Below are positions 10,898 to 21,176 of a stretch of DNA of 64,000 bases, one piece after another. How positions within the stretch are numbered: the stretch's first letter is position 1; each line of letters begins with the position of its first letter. A program made the position numbers and the translations under genes. The notes beneath the pieces are model-generated. The model had not been told where the DNA came from and ran no database searches. It was given only the letters and a program-made list of their open reading frames with translations. Source of the DNA: Gigaspora margarita (Eukaryota; Glomeromycota; Glomeromycetes; Diversisporales; Gigasporaceae); NCBI GenBank assembly GCA_009809945.1, contig WTPW01000673.1:71308-135307 (forward strand), in the 5' to 3' direction.

Positions 10898-12139
10898 GGG
10901 TTTTATTTTTTGGTGCACCTCCAGATCATGTGATCGATGTGATTGATGTATAATGGACATACATAAGTATTATATTTTTTTTTACTAATACAAAAATTAT
11001 TAAATTATTACCATATTTCGGATACTTGCATGAATGTTATTTTATTTAAGTAATACAGTTTTAACAATTCTATCGAATATATAATATATACTTATACAAC
11101 ACTACATTGTGGTTTAAACTATTCTATCGGCTACATACTAATATACTTATACACCACTTTGTTATACTCAGTACAGCTTGTGTTGTTTCGCTTATGCTCA
11201 GCAACACAGACAAGGCTCGCTTCGCTTACCCTGTAGTCACTTCGCTCCTTTTACTAAATATTCAATACAACCTCAACTAATCTACTCTAACTTACCCTAA
11301 CCCTAACCTCAACCTAACAACTCAACAAAATTTCACGATGAAAATATAGAAAGTAATTCACCATTTCGATTATGGCCACACCAATGATGAAGGTATGCGT
11401 AATAGCACCAAAAAAGAAAGAAAATGTTAGTAAAAGCAAAAAAAAAATAATATGATGGAAACAAACCCAAATAAAAAAAAGGAAAAAAATACGAAACAAG
11501 TCGTACAGTTTCCTGCAATTTACAAACCTGAAATAAACAAAAATCATAATGACTACAATCACCTTTTTATACCTACTGCAAAAACCAACTACTTATTACC
11601 AATGCAGCAAATAAAACACCCAATGTATTGTACAAACGACAACGCTAATGACGAAGTATTTCCACCTTATAAAATAAACGACACTGCCAACAATGGCAAA
11701 ACGACCTAAAAAAAAGGAAATATCAGTTAACACATACAACGACCTGCACAATGCAAGAAAAAAACACAAATAACAAGACACAAAAAAAACATATGCCCCT
11801 AAGATATTCTAAAGACTCTAAACATGTTACAAGTCAAGAAACCATACAACACGACATTCACACCAGCAACGAAATGACAACTGCACCCAAAATAATGAAA
11901 TCTTATTCAACTACGGCGAAAACGATACCAAAAACGTGACTCACCAGTGATTACGACAACAATGACACCACGACAATCTGAAATTGGTATTAAAAAAAAT
12001 TAGTAACTATATAGTACGTTAAAGCAAAAGACAAAGTATAAAAAAAAAAAATCAACTGATTTAATCAGTTGATGATCACTATTTATATCCCGTGATCAGG
12101 GGTGCACCACGGTGCATGGTGCACCAAATTATAATTCCC
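10898..12139. mobile_element. MULE-type non-autonomous element with a telomere-like tract, 9-bp duplication
   Basis: The ends GGGTTTTATTTTTTGGTGCA and, in reverse complement, GGGAATTATAATTTGGTGCA match, with GATCAYGTGATC-like palindromes just inside. The flanks 10889-10897 and 12140-12148 are both TTATTAATA, a perfect 9-bp duplication. The interior has TTCGCTTATGCTCAGCAACAC, then CCCTAACCCTAACC (about 11292-11309), then A-rich sequence with no convincing protein. The same interior order recurs at 29130-29290 inside another element with different ends. Confidence 0.75.
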
Positions 12140-12694
12140 TTATTAATAAATCTATAATTTTGGTCAAAAATAATTTTGTAACTTTGACCAGAATTATGAA
12201 ATTTTGGCTGGAATTATACCTGACACTTCAGCTGACCCACCTACTCACCCTGAAATTAGCTAATTTCTGGAAGCTTCCTAACTGAATCTTAGAATTATCT
12301 GTTCTTATCTTGTAAAGCATTTGAAAGCTTATTTTTTTAATATCTTGACTTGTGATATGCTATTCCAAATTTTTTAGTATAGTAAGTATAGTACTTATAT
12401 AATAAAGTTGCTTTAGCTGTTATATTTTTACTTTTTTTTTATATTTACAATTAATTGATGATCTGTCATTCATGTGAAGAATGATCATAGTAAAACGTGA
12501 TGCAGATCACATATGAAAATAACTATAGGCCCAAATGTGGCATGCATCTATCTAAAAATATTTTTTACTAAGTTAATGACATGCTGCTAATTGAAAGTTG
12601 TAAAGCTTGTTAAGACGGTTCTAACGGTGGTTAGATCATCCAAATCAGTCTAGTGGATGGCAAGATATCATTAAAAAATAAAAATATACAAAAT

Positions 12695-14165
12695 GGGTAT
12701 AACTCTTGATCTGGTAATCAGAATTTACTGAAACAACTACCATTCAACTCAGCTTATCAAGACGGTTTGAATGAGCTATAGATTATTCCTGTATGACCAC
12801 TGGTTGCCAAGATTGGAACCAATTAACAATCAAGTATAGGATCTACAATTCGATTGGCTAAGTGATCTATTGCGTGCCAAAATGCATATATGGCATTTAT
12901 AAAACATGTCATATTTATAGCATATATACTCTATATTTTATTTATTATACATATGTCATAAATATGTCATTTATTTTATATATTACATTTATATTATTTA
13001 TACTATAGATTTTATTAGTAGTAGATATAGTAAGGGTGTGATGATCTAGAGAAGTGGCCAGGTTGTCAACCCCCAAGCGGCAGGTTGAAAGTTCAAATCC
13101 CACTGACGACGATAACGAAAATTAGGCCTGTGTTATGGTAACTGTGGCTCATATCGGTTGGGTGAGAAACCTGTAACCTTGGTTCTACCATCTTGAATGG
13201 GAGCTCTCAGGCGCAATAGTGTTTGTTATACCGATAAATCCAAGGAACTGAAAAAATGGAAACCCGTTTGTGAAGTCCTGAATAAGGAGGTAGATTAGGA
13301 TCTCTGACGGTGCTACCATAAATAAGGTTGGTGCTGGGATTCGAACGAACCTTATAAGGGCAAGGGAGGTACCTAGCGGTTCGGAGTCGCCGGACTGCAA
13401 GTGTCGGTATAATGCAGATGCACCGGTACTGAAAATCCATGAACAACTACGAAATGGGACGTGGCGGTTTAATGGTCAAGGTCTAGCCAGCCCTAGGCTT
13501 GTAACCTAGATGAGGCTAGTGCGGCAGGTCACACTTGATTTCCCTAGAGGAAATGGAGTAGCGTCGGACTATGTAGAAAGTAATATTAGGTTGTATCAGA
13601 CAATCAAAGGGTTTAAATAGGCAATTCCCGTAGTTGGGTTGTAGGTATGGTAGCTAGTGTAGAACCTTCGGGCAGACTACTTAAATTAGACACCAAAAGT
13701 GCACATGTGGCTAGTTGTATCCTCATTTACGAATATAATGTAATATGAATTAATTCTAATAAAGTCTCGGCAGGACTGCCAAAGATTGGAAAAAAAAAAG
13801 TAGTAGATATAGTATTTATTGCACATATAATAGATATAGCCCGTTATATTTGTAAAAAATCAAAATGTATAAAAGCAGCTGATGTGGACCCTGAGTTCAA
13901 CATCAAGTCTTCATACTCTTTTAATAATAAAAACATTTATTTACTATACAAATTAAACAGTTACTAGTATCTTCATATACTTTTAATTGTTTTCTCTTTT
14001 ATAATTGCAAATTACTATAAATCTTCTTTGTTAAATTTTCCTGAAAAACGCCTTTTGACTTAGTTAAATCACAGTAACAAGTAAGATCACACAAAGTGTT
14101 CACTGTCTAAGATCGCTCTAGTTACCTACTATCTTTAAAGAAGTGGATATAGGATAACAATATAA
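12695..14165. repeat. Dispersed repeat, copy 1 (about 0.68 kb without the retroposon)
   Basis: It matches 56108-56795 along its whole length once the retroposon at 13033-13798 is removed. Shared blocks include ATAACTCTTGATC, CCAAGATTGGAACCAATTA-like and AAGTCTTCATACTCTTTT. A TATAAAAGCAGC word at about 13869 looks promoter-like and is kept in both copies (GTATAAAAGCAGC). It might be a solo LTR or a promoter-bearing non-autonomous element; no end duplication was found, so the class is left open. Confidence 0.6.
13033..13798 (+). mobile_element. tRNA-headed retroposon (long SINE), copy 2, with paralogous empty site
   Basis: Starts AGGGTGTGATGATCTAGAG. The box A-like part is CTAGAGAAGTGG and the box B-like part is AGTTCAAATCCC. 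The tail has the conserved TTTAAATAGGCAATTCCCG, GGTATGGTAGCTAGTGTAG and GTGGCTAGTTGTA blocks, then AATAAAG about 25-30 nt before an A9-10 run. The flanks 13017-13032 and 13799-13814 are both AGTAGTAGATATAGTA, a 16-bp duplication. The paralogous sequence at about 56434 reads TTAGTAGTAGATATAGCATT without the insert, which fixes the boundaries independently. Confidence 0.85.
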
Positions 14166-14440
14166 ACAACTATTGTTTATATAAAGATTTTACATAGTCG
14201 CCCAATTGTTTTTTAATGATATCTCACCATTCACTAGACTGATTTGGATGATCTAACTACTGTTAGAACCATCTCGACGAGCTCTACAACTTTTAATTAG
14301 TTAGTATATATCATTAACTTAGTAAGAAAATATTTTTAGATGGGCGCACGCCACATTTGGACCTATAGTAATTTTTATATGTGATCTGCATCACATTTCA
14401 CTATAATCATTCTTCACATGACTGCAAATCATCAATTAAT

Positions 14441-15639
14441 ATAATTTTTAATCTATTTTAATAATAAATAAATATTTAATATATCAAATTATATAGTAAT
14501 ATATTAATAAATATACTTTACAGAAACCTAGCATTTTGCTACAAAATTTTTAAAAAGCATAAACAAAATAGTCAAATAATCACCATAATTTGTTACAATT
14601 AGCTTATAGGCACTACCTCTTTATATTATTTATCAAAATAGTGATTCAATATTATATCAATATCATTTTAGTATTATTACAATTTTGTTACAAAATTAAT
14701 ACAAACTTTAGTATCAAAATTGTTACAAATATACTACAAATACATTGCAATTTTTTTTATAATATTATACTTAAATTATGTTTATATTATCATGATATAA
14801 TAACACAAATTGTTATAAATTTGTAACAATATTAATTCAAAGCCTACTAGATTTTACTGTGAAATTGACAAGATATAGTTACTACCTTTTAGCTAATAGC
14901 TATAAAAAAGAAAATTTGCATCCTGAATAGTGCTATAGTTCTAAAGAGACACAATTCATGAAGTCTCTAGAATCTATAAATTCTGAGATTTCTAAATCTC
15001 TTAAAATAAGTAACTGTAGCGAAAATTAAAAAAGGGATATAAAATAAATAAATTAATAGATATTTTGAGTCTTATATATTAGATTATGTCAAAAATTATT
15101 TGTTTCTCAAAAAGTAGCATAAAAAATCATCTTTAGTGCTCTAACAAAAAGTTTTTTTATTAAACAGTAATATGTGCTGATTTTATAATGTACTGTATCT
15201 AGTGCAGTATGTACATAAAAACATGTTTTGTAGAAATGACTCAGGTTAATTTATAATCAGACTTATAAATTACTGGATTACTGATATATAGTAATAATTC
15301 TATTTTTTTATATGTTATTTCTATTTGTTATACTTGAATCAATCTTTTTTTTATTTATTATAATTGAATCAATTTGCTGTTGCTATATATTGCATTTTTT
15401 TTCAATACTTGCAATTGTAGTTTTATAACTCAGGAAACCTTTAATAAATAATAGAGACTTTTAGCAAAATGAAGCTTAATAGAAGGAATTTACTATGTTT
15501 AATAATATTAAATTTAAAACTTTAATAACAAAATATTTAAATAATAGATAGCTAATACTTTCAAAATTCTTTGCATTAGTATGGCAAAAGAACTGCAAAT
15601 ACTTTAAACAAGATAGATAGAAATGCAAGTTGTCACAGT
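14441..15639. other. Gene-free AT-rich stretch
   Basis: The part at 14590-14830 is dense in TTACAAA/TTGTTACAA words, probably low-complexity. No gene or bounded element is supported. Confidence 0.45.
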
Positions 15640-16253
15640 TAGGGGTCTTAGCTGGGTTAGGTTAGACTCAGGTCAAAGAAAACCCAGGTTGGGTCAGATC
15701 TGGATCAGATTATATACAATGATCACAAGTAGTTGCTACAAAGTAAAGTCAAAATCTTACTATATAAATTGATAAAACCTGCTTAAGTAAGCTTGTTTGG
15801 AAGGATAAAATGCATATACTCAGAAATTTTTATCTGAATTGGAGTACATTTATTATTTGACTTTTAATTTTTATGTTCGTCAAACATATTTTTTAAAAAG
15901 ATTTTAATTTTTTATTAAATATAAAAATTAAAAGTCAAAGAATATAATTTTTTTCAATTTGAATAAAAATTTTAGTGTATATGCATTTTGATCACCCAAT
16001 TAAGTTTACTTAAGCAGACATTATCAATTTATATAGTAAAATTTAGACTTTACTATGTAGCAACTATTATTGACCAGGTAACAACCCAAGTTGGATTGGG
16101 TTGGATCAGACTCAGATTAGGTTTGACCTAAGGCAGGTCAGACCCAGGTTGGGTTTGATATGAGGCGGGTCAGACCTGGGTTGGGTTTTGACCCAAGTGG
16201 GTCTGATCTGGTCAGGCCCAAACCTGACCCAACCTGGCTTACTAAAACCCCTA
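15640..16253. mobile_element. hAT-type element with GC-rich GGGTTRGGTY-word ends
   Basis: The ends TAGGGGTCTTAG and, in reverse complement, TAGGGGTTTTAG match. The flanks 15632-15639 GTCACAGT and 16254-16261 GTCACAAG agree at six of eight positions, consistent with an aged 8-bp hAT duplication. The subterminal zones are iterated CAGGTTGGGTCAG-like words on both strands, unusually GC-rich for this genome. A palindromic element (15730-16066) is nested inside. No coding region. Confidence 0.7.
15730..16066. mobile_element. Palindromic element, TAGTTGCTACAWAG ends
   Basis: TAGTTGCTACAAAGTAAAG at the left is matched by the reverse complement of the right end TAGTTGCTACATAGTAAAG, followed by CTTAAGTAA on both arms. 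It is a relative of 10170-10509 and sits in the middle of the hAT-type element 15640-16253. Confidence 0.75.
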
Positions 16254-16507
16254 GTCACAAGGTTAAATATACTGCACCAAAAATTTAGCCATATATGGAT
16301 CTAACAAATGCTTGCTTATTTATTTATTAAAAATGATATAAATGATAATAATATTAAGTAAGACTTTATTTTATGAATTTAATCAAAATAAGATTTCTCT
16401 CTAAACTTTTAAGAACCTAAGATCACTATATTGGAAATTCTTATAAAATAATTGTACAAAACATAAGTAATCAAATGGGATTGAAATAAATTGACGGTAC
16501 TAAGGTA

Positions 16508-17449
16508 AAAGGGGGTATTGTGGCGAATTTGTATTATCTTGTGATACAACGACCAGAATTGGATAATTTTTATACCATTCGATTCGTCTCAATGAGACGA
16601 ATCAAATAGTGGTTAGACCATCCAATTCTGACCACTGGATCACAAGATATTGACGATTATGTATGCACGACACTACAATACAAAAATAATTTTGAGGGTA
16701 TTATGACGAAACGCAAAAGTTAGCTATAAGGTAAGTGCCTTTTAGTACTATGCAAATCGCTATTTATGCTCTAAGTAAAGTTGACCGGCCTGTCAATTTA
16801 CGTGTACCCTAAAAGTTTCATAAAATTTGAGCAAGTTTTTATTAATTAACTTTTACAAAATACGCTTCTACGAAAAAATTTAGACTTTTTTCGTAAGAAC
16901 GTATTTTGTAAAAGTCAATTAATAAAAAGTTGTTTAAATTTTATGAAAATTTTAGGGTATGTGTAATTTGTCAGTCCGAACAACTTTACTTAGAGCATAA
17001 ATGTCGATTTGCATAGTATTAAAAGGCACTTACCTTATAGCCAACTTTGTATTTCGTCATAATACCCTCAAAATTATTTTGGTATCGTAGTATATCGTAC
17101 ATAATCGTCAATATCTTGTGATCCAATGGTCGGAATTGCGTGATTTAACCACTATTCGATTCGTCTCATTGAGACGAATCGAATGGTATAAAAATTATTC
17201 AGTTCTGGTCATTGTATCACGATATAGTTCAAGTTCGCCACAATACCCCCACCCCCTCTAAAATCTTTACTTTAGTTTCTTTAACTTTGAATGATAATAT
17301 CTTTTGATCCAGTTATTAGAATTTAATGATTTTTATACCATTAGATTCGTCTTTGTGAGACGAGTCAGTTTATATCAAAATCATTCGATTCTATTGGATA
17401 GGTCACGTGATATCATCGATCAAATTAACTTCGCCACAATACCCCCTTT
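16508..17449. mobile_element. Giant palindrome with GGGGGTATTGTGGCGAA ends
   Basis: Arms of about 350-370 bp (16511-16880 and 16890-17250) pair nearly base for base, including TAAGGTAAGTGCCTTTTA and GAGGGTATTATGACGAAA. A third, partial unit follows (17251-17449) and ends with the same TTCGCCACAATACCCCC. AAAGGGGG and CCCCCTTT lie next to TA at 16506-16507 and 17450-17451. Three copies of the 48-nt module with its GATTCGTCTC hairpin lie at about 16541, 17117 (with inverse partners) and 17299. Not coding. Confidence 0.75.
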
Positions 17450-17451
17450 TA

Positions 17452-19065
17452 TCTTATGTTATGCTCTTGTAAAAAAAAAAATTTATAAAAATATAGATAT
17501 AGTTTATATACAAAGAATTCTATCTCCTGAAATCTTAATTCTTCTATTGTTAAGATTTATTATACTATATTAGTGATTGCTATTAGTATAACCCATACCT
17601 TAACATATATTAGTTTTAGAGCATTTTTCACTTTTTCAACATACTAATAAAGTAAAAATCATAGTATTTGTGATATTAGGGCCCTATAATAGTAGTAATA
17701 GTTCCTGTACTGAAAAAATATACTTTAAAGCATCTTGAGCTCTTATGCTAAACCATGCATAATATGAGAGATATCATACTAGAACACAAAAAAAATAGTT
17801 CAAAAATCTGTTGCAATATTCTACCATATATGAAATACTTTATCTTATAGGTTTCTGGCTTGCTCTAAAAGATCCAGTCCTCTTAAAATAGTTATTTTCT
17901 TCAAATAACCCATATTGGATGTATAATGATCACTATTACCAAGATAAATTAGAAGTACCGTAAATTGCCATATACAAGACCCCCCTTGATAGTAGATCCT
18001 CCAGGTATCATACCCGGGTCTATTATGTGGATCAAAATTTGAGAAAATATAATAGACCCAGGTCTATAAATAAAACATAAAATTAAAAGACCTGGATATA
18101 TAAATTGGGTAAAATATTAAAAGACCTGGATATGATATATCACTGAATTGCAGACACTACATAGCAGTCTGGGTATAAAAATTATTTCTATTAATCAGTG
18201 AAATTAATATATTATTCGATTTAATTTATTTATACAGAAGGAAGAACATATGGAGATTTTGTTTGCCATTAGTTACAAATCTATCATACATATCAGAATC
18301 AATATGACATATCCATAGGTCCTATATGAGTTCTTTACCTAATTGCAATCTGAGGTTTTTGTACTGCTATCATGACCATAGAACCTAATCACCAAACATA
18401 TGGCTGTGGTGCACAATTACCAAATGTAAGGTTCCTTGCACTACTAATATAACTGACTAATCATCAATATGAGATCTTGTACCACTAACATAACAGCAAT
18501 AATTAATCATTCTTGTATTGCTCTTTATTTATATTGTAGAAGAACAGAATTCAAGTAAATTCAGAATTTTCAAGTTAAATTAGAGTTGGGGTATGGGTAT
18601 AATAAAATCAAACCCAAAAATGGGTTTTATATTTTTGAATCCACTTAAGTTCTGTTTTTACTTACAATATTTATAAGTTATTGAGAGAAGGGCAAGACAA
18701 TAAAGCCAGCTTATAATACAGGTAAGCAATAGTAAAAAAAGTTTTGTAAGCTAAACTTTATGAAATACATAACTAAAAAATAGTATACGTAAGAACTGGG
18801 AATGAGTCTGTGAAGTGGGTATAACATATTAATCAGTAGAATTATTTATTCGCTTGTAAGTAAAAAGAATCCGTGAGATTAGATCATCTTGCATGTGTTA
18901 AAACAAAGTTCTTATATTAGCTGGTACTGTACATATAATATCTTTGCTTTAGTCATATAATATCTGTAGAGGATTTTTATTGGCTGATATACTAAAAAAA
19001 ATTTAAATTCCTACTCTACTAACTCGGCTGGTTATGTTTTTTTTTTTTTTTTTTTTATCTACATA
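17452..19065. other. Mostly unassigned AT-rich stretch
   Basis: At 17956 the sequence TACCGTAAATTGCCATATAC followed by AAGACCCCCC is one end of a TA-inserting element; its inverted counterpart occurs near 23674. Copies of AAGACCTGGATAT follow at about 18089 and 18122. No gene is supported. A poly(T) run of about 24 lies at 19037-19056. Confidence 0.45.
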
Positions 19066-19440
19066 CATCAGCAAAATAAATATATGAAATCTTTTAAAGA
19101 AATTGTATACTGAAATCTTTTGAAAGAATTGCAATTGACATGAAATCTTTTGAAAGAATCATAATCTTTTGAAAGATTTTGGCATGCATTTCTTTCAAAA
19201 TATTTTGAAATATATTGCGAAATATTGCGAAATAGGGCAAATAAAAACAATACAACCCTGTACCTAATTATCTTCTCTCTGGGGTCACAGGAGATAATAT
19301 TTTAAATATTTTGCATATTATCACAATAAACGATATACATAATCACAATCATGGTTTTGCAAATTTTTGAACGTATTCACAGGTTTTCGCATGTTTTTGC
19401 AATTTAATATAAAATTTTATATTTTTTTTATTTATTATTA

Positions 19441-19789
19441 GACCATATAAACTTAATTTTTTGGTTCTCATAACCCGGCCAGGTCATATTTTAAAAATTT
19501 TTTGAAAAAATTTTTTTATATATTTTAATAGCCGGGTGGGATTTCATAAAAATTTTTTAAAAAATTTTATAAAATTTAAAATTTTTTACATATAAAATTT
19601 TTTAAATAAAGTTCAGGTNAGTAGGTTATTACTTTATTTAATACTATAATGCCAGGTCATTATTTTTTAAAGTTAAAATTTAAATTTTATAATTTAAAAA
19701 ATTTTAAAAATTTTTAAATAAAAGTCCGGCCTGTCGGGTCTTTTTTTTTTTTTATGTTATAAGAACCAAAAAATTAATTTTATATGGCC
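19441..19789. mobile_element. TTA-flanked MITE (TTAATTTTTTGGTTCT ends), copy 1
   Basis: The left end GACCATATAAACTTAATT and the reverse complement of the right end GGCCATATAAAATTAATT match and both continue TTTTTGGTTCTYATAAC. TTA flanks both sides (19438-19440, 19790-19792), suggesting PIF/Harbinger-type insertion. The second copy is at 62241-62473. The interior is AAATTTT-rich. Confidence 0.7.
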
Positions 19790-19850
19790 TTATATGTTAT
19801 ATTTTAAATTTATTTTAAATTAAATATACATTTTTATTTAATTGATAATC

Positions 19851-20705
19851 CGCCTATCAACTGGAGAATAGGTAAAATGTGGCATGCTTCTATTAAAATT
19901 TTTTTTCTTACTAAGTTAACGATACATGTCCACTAATTAAAAGTTGTAGAGCTCGTTGAGGCGCATCTAACGGTGGTTAGATCATCCAAATCGGCCCAGT
20001 GAATGGCAAGATATCATCGAAAAACGATTGGCTGACTATATAAAAATCTGTGACAAAAATCATATATGAAAATTATTATAGGCGAAATGTGGCGTGCTTC
20101 TATCTAAAACTTTTTTTCTTACTAAGTTAACGGTACATGCCCACTAATTGAAAGTTGTAGAGCTCGTGGAGACGCATCTAATAGTAGTTAGATCATCCAA
20201 ATCGGCCCAGTGAACGGTGAGATATCGTCGAAAAACGATTGGCTAACTATATAAAATCTCTATGTAAACAAACATTGTTTATATAGAGATTTTATATAGT
20301 CGGCCAATCGTTTTTCGACGATATCTCGCTATCCACTAGGTCGATTTGGATGATCTAACCACTGTTGGATGCGTCTCGAGGAGTTCTACAACTTTCAATT
20401 AGTGGGCATGTATCATTAACTTAGTAAGAAAAAAAGTTTTAGATGGAAGCATGCCACATTTTGCCTATTGTGATTTTCATATATGATTTCCGTCACAGAT
20501 TTTTATATAGTCAGCCAATTGTTTTTTGATGATATCTCGCCATCCACTGGGCCGATTTGGATGATCTAACCACTATTAGATGCGCCTCGATGAGCTCTAC
20601 AACTTTCAATTAGTGGACATATATTGTTAACTTAGTAAGAAAAAAATTTAGATGGAGGCATGCCACATTTTGCCTATTCTCCAGTTGACAGGCAGATTAT
20701 CAATT
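19851..20705. mobile_element. Palindromic element family G, copy 2: four-arm palindrome
   Basis: The outer ends ATTGATAATCCGCCTATCAA and the reverse complement of the right end pair. Four related arm segments follow each other: two forward (about 19880-20040 and 20080-20255) and two inverted (about 20300-20460 and 20515-20675). Each has AAAATGTGGCATGCTTC or AATGTGGCGTGCTTC, ACTAAGTTAAC and a module near GGATGATCTAACCACT. The centre is TATAAAATCTCTATGTAAAC / GTTTATATAGAGATTTTATA. This is an internally duplicated palindrome of about 855 bp without coding potential, inserted into copy C. Confidence 0.8.
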
Positions 20706-21176
20706 AATATTATATTTTTATTATATATTATTATACAAAAAAAAAAGAAAAAAATGACAAAAAAAATGAACCCAAAAAAAAATAAAAAAATGAAAACCAA
20801 AAATGTATTTTAAAATGCTTTCGCACTTCATCACATATAATTTCAAAAAAACTAGCCCTACATACTTATTTTTGCTCACCCCTGCTTCTTTGTTTTAACT
20901 ATCATTTTGTTTCATCTATTTCTTTTGTTTTTGCTATCATCTTCATTTCGCTCTTTTTTAAATACTTCCTAAAAATAGTATAGAAGTGAAAAATAAAAAA
21001 AAACAAATGAAAAAAAACAAAAAATATAAGCAAACTGAATAAAAAAAAAATAAAGATAAAAAAAAATGTATTCAAAAAAAACAAAAAAAATGAAAATGAA
21101 AACATATTTTAAAATACTTTCGCACTTCGTAGCATATAATTCTATAAAAAACTAGCCCTATATGCTTATTTTCGCT

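Larger units (their letters stand above)
9764..12278. mobile_element. PIF/Harbinger-like non-autonomous element with nested insertions
   Basis: The left end GGGAGCTTTCAGAAATCAGC and the reverse complement of the right end GGAAGCTTCCAGAAATTAGC match. TAA flanks both sides (9761-9763 and 12279-12281), the TWA duplication typical of PIF/Harbinger. Long inner arms (about 9800-9930 and 10770-10905) also pair and each holds the 48-nt module with a CTCTC hairpin. Interrupted by the elements at 10170-10509 and 10898-12139. The ends are related to those of 33862-35467 and 36424-36570. No transposase is present. Confidence 0.7.
12451..14440. mobile_element. Palindromic element family G, copy 1, interrupted
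   Basis: The left end AATTGATGATCTGTCATTCA and the right end TGCAAATCATCAATTAATAT are inverted. Arms of about 240 bp pair through AATGTGGCATGCATCTATC, ACTAAGTTAATGACATG and GATGGCAAGATATCATT. Copies 2 (19851-20705) and 3 (33339-36229) share the arms. The centre of this copy has been replaced by the dispersed repeat at about 12695-14165, which itself carries a retroposon. No coding region. Confidence 0.75.

Noticed and set aside
13033-13110. Possible functional tRNA gene
   Set aside because: Box A and B-like sequences are present but no cloverleaf acceptor stem closes, and the sequence continues as a retroposon; the same holds for 7190-7265, 38045-38120 and 49810-49885.
14590-14826. 78-codon hydrophobic frame, membrane-protein-like
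   Set aside because: Ile/Leu/Tyr-rich content is what AT-rich TTACAAA-type low-complexity DNA gives in any frame.
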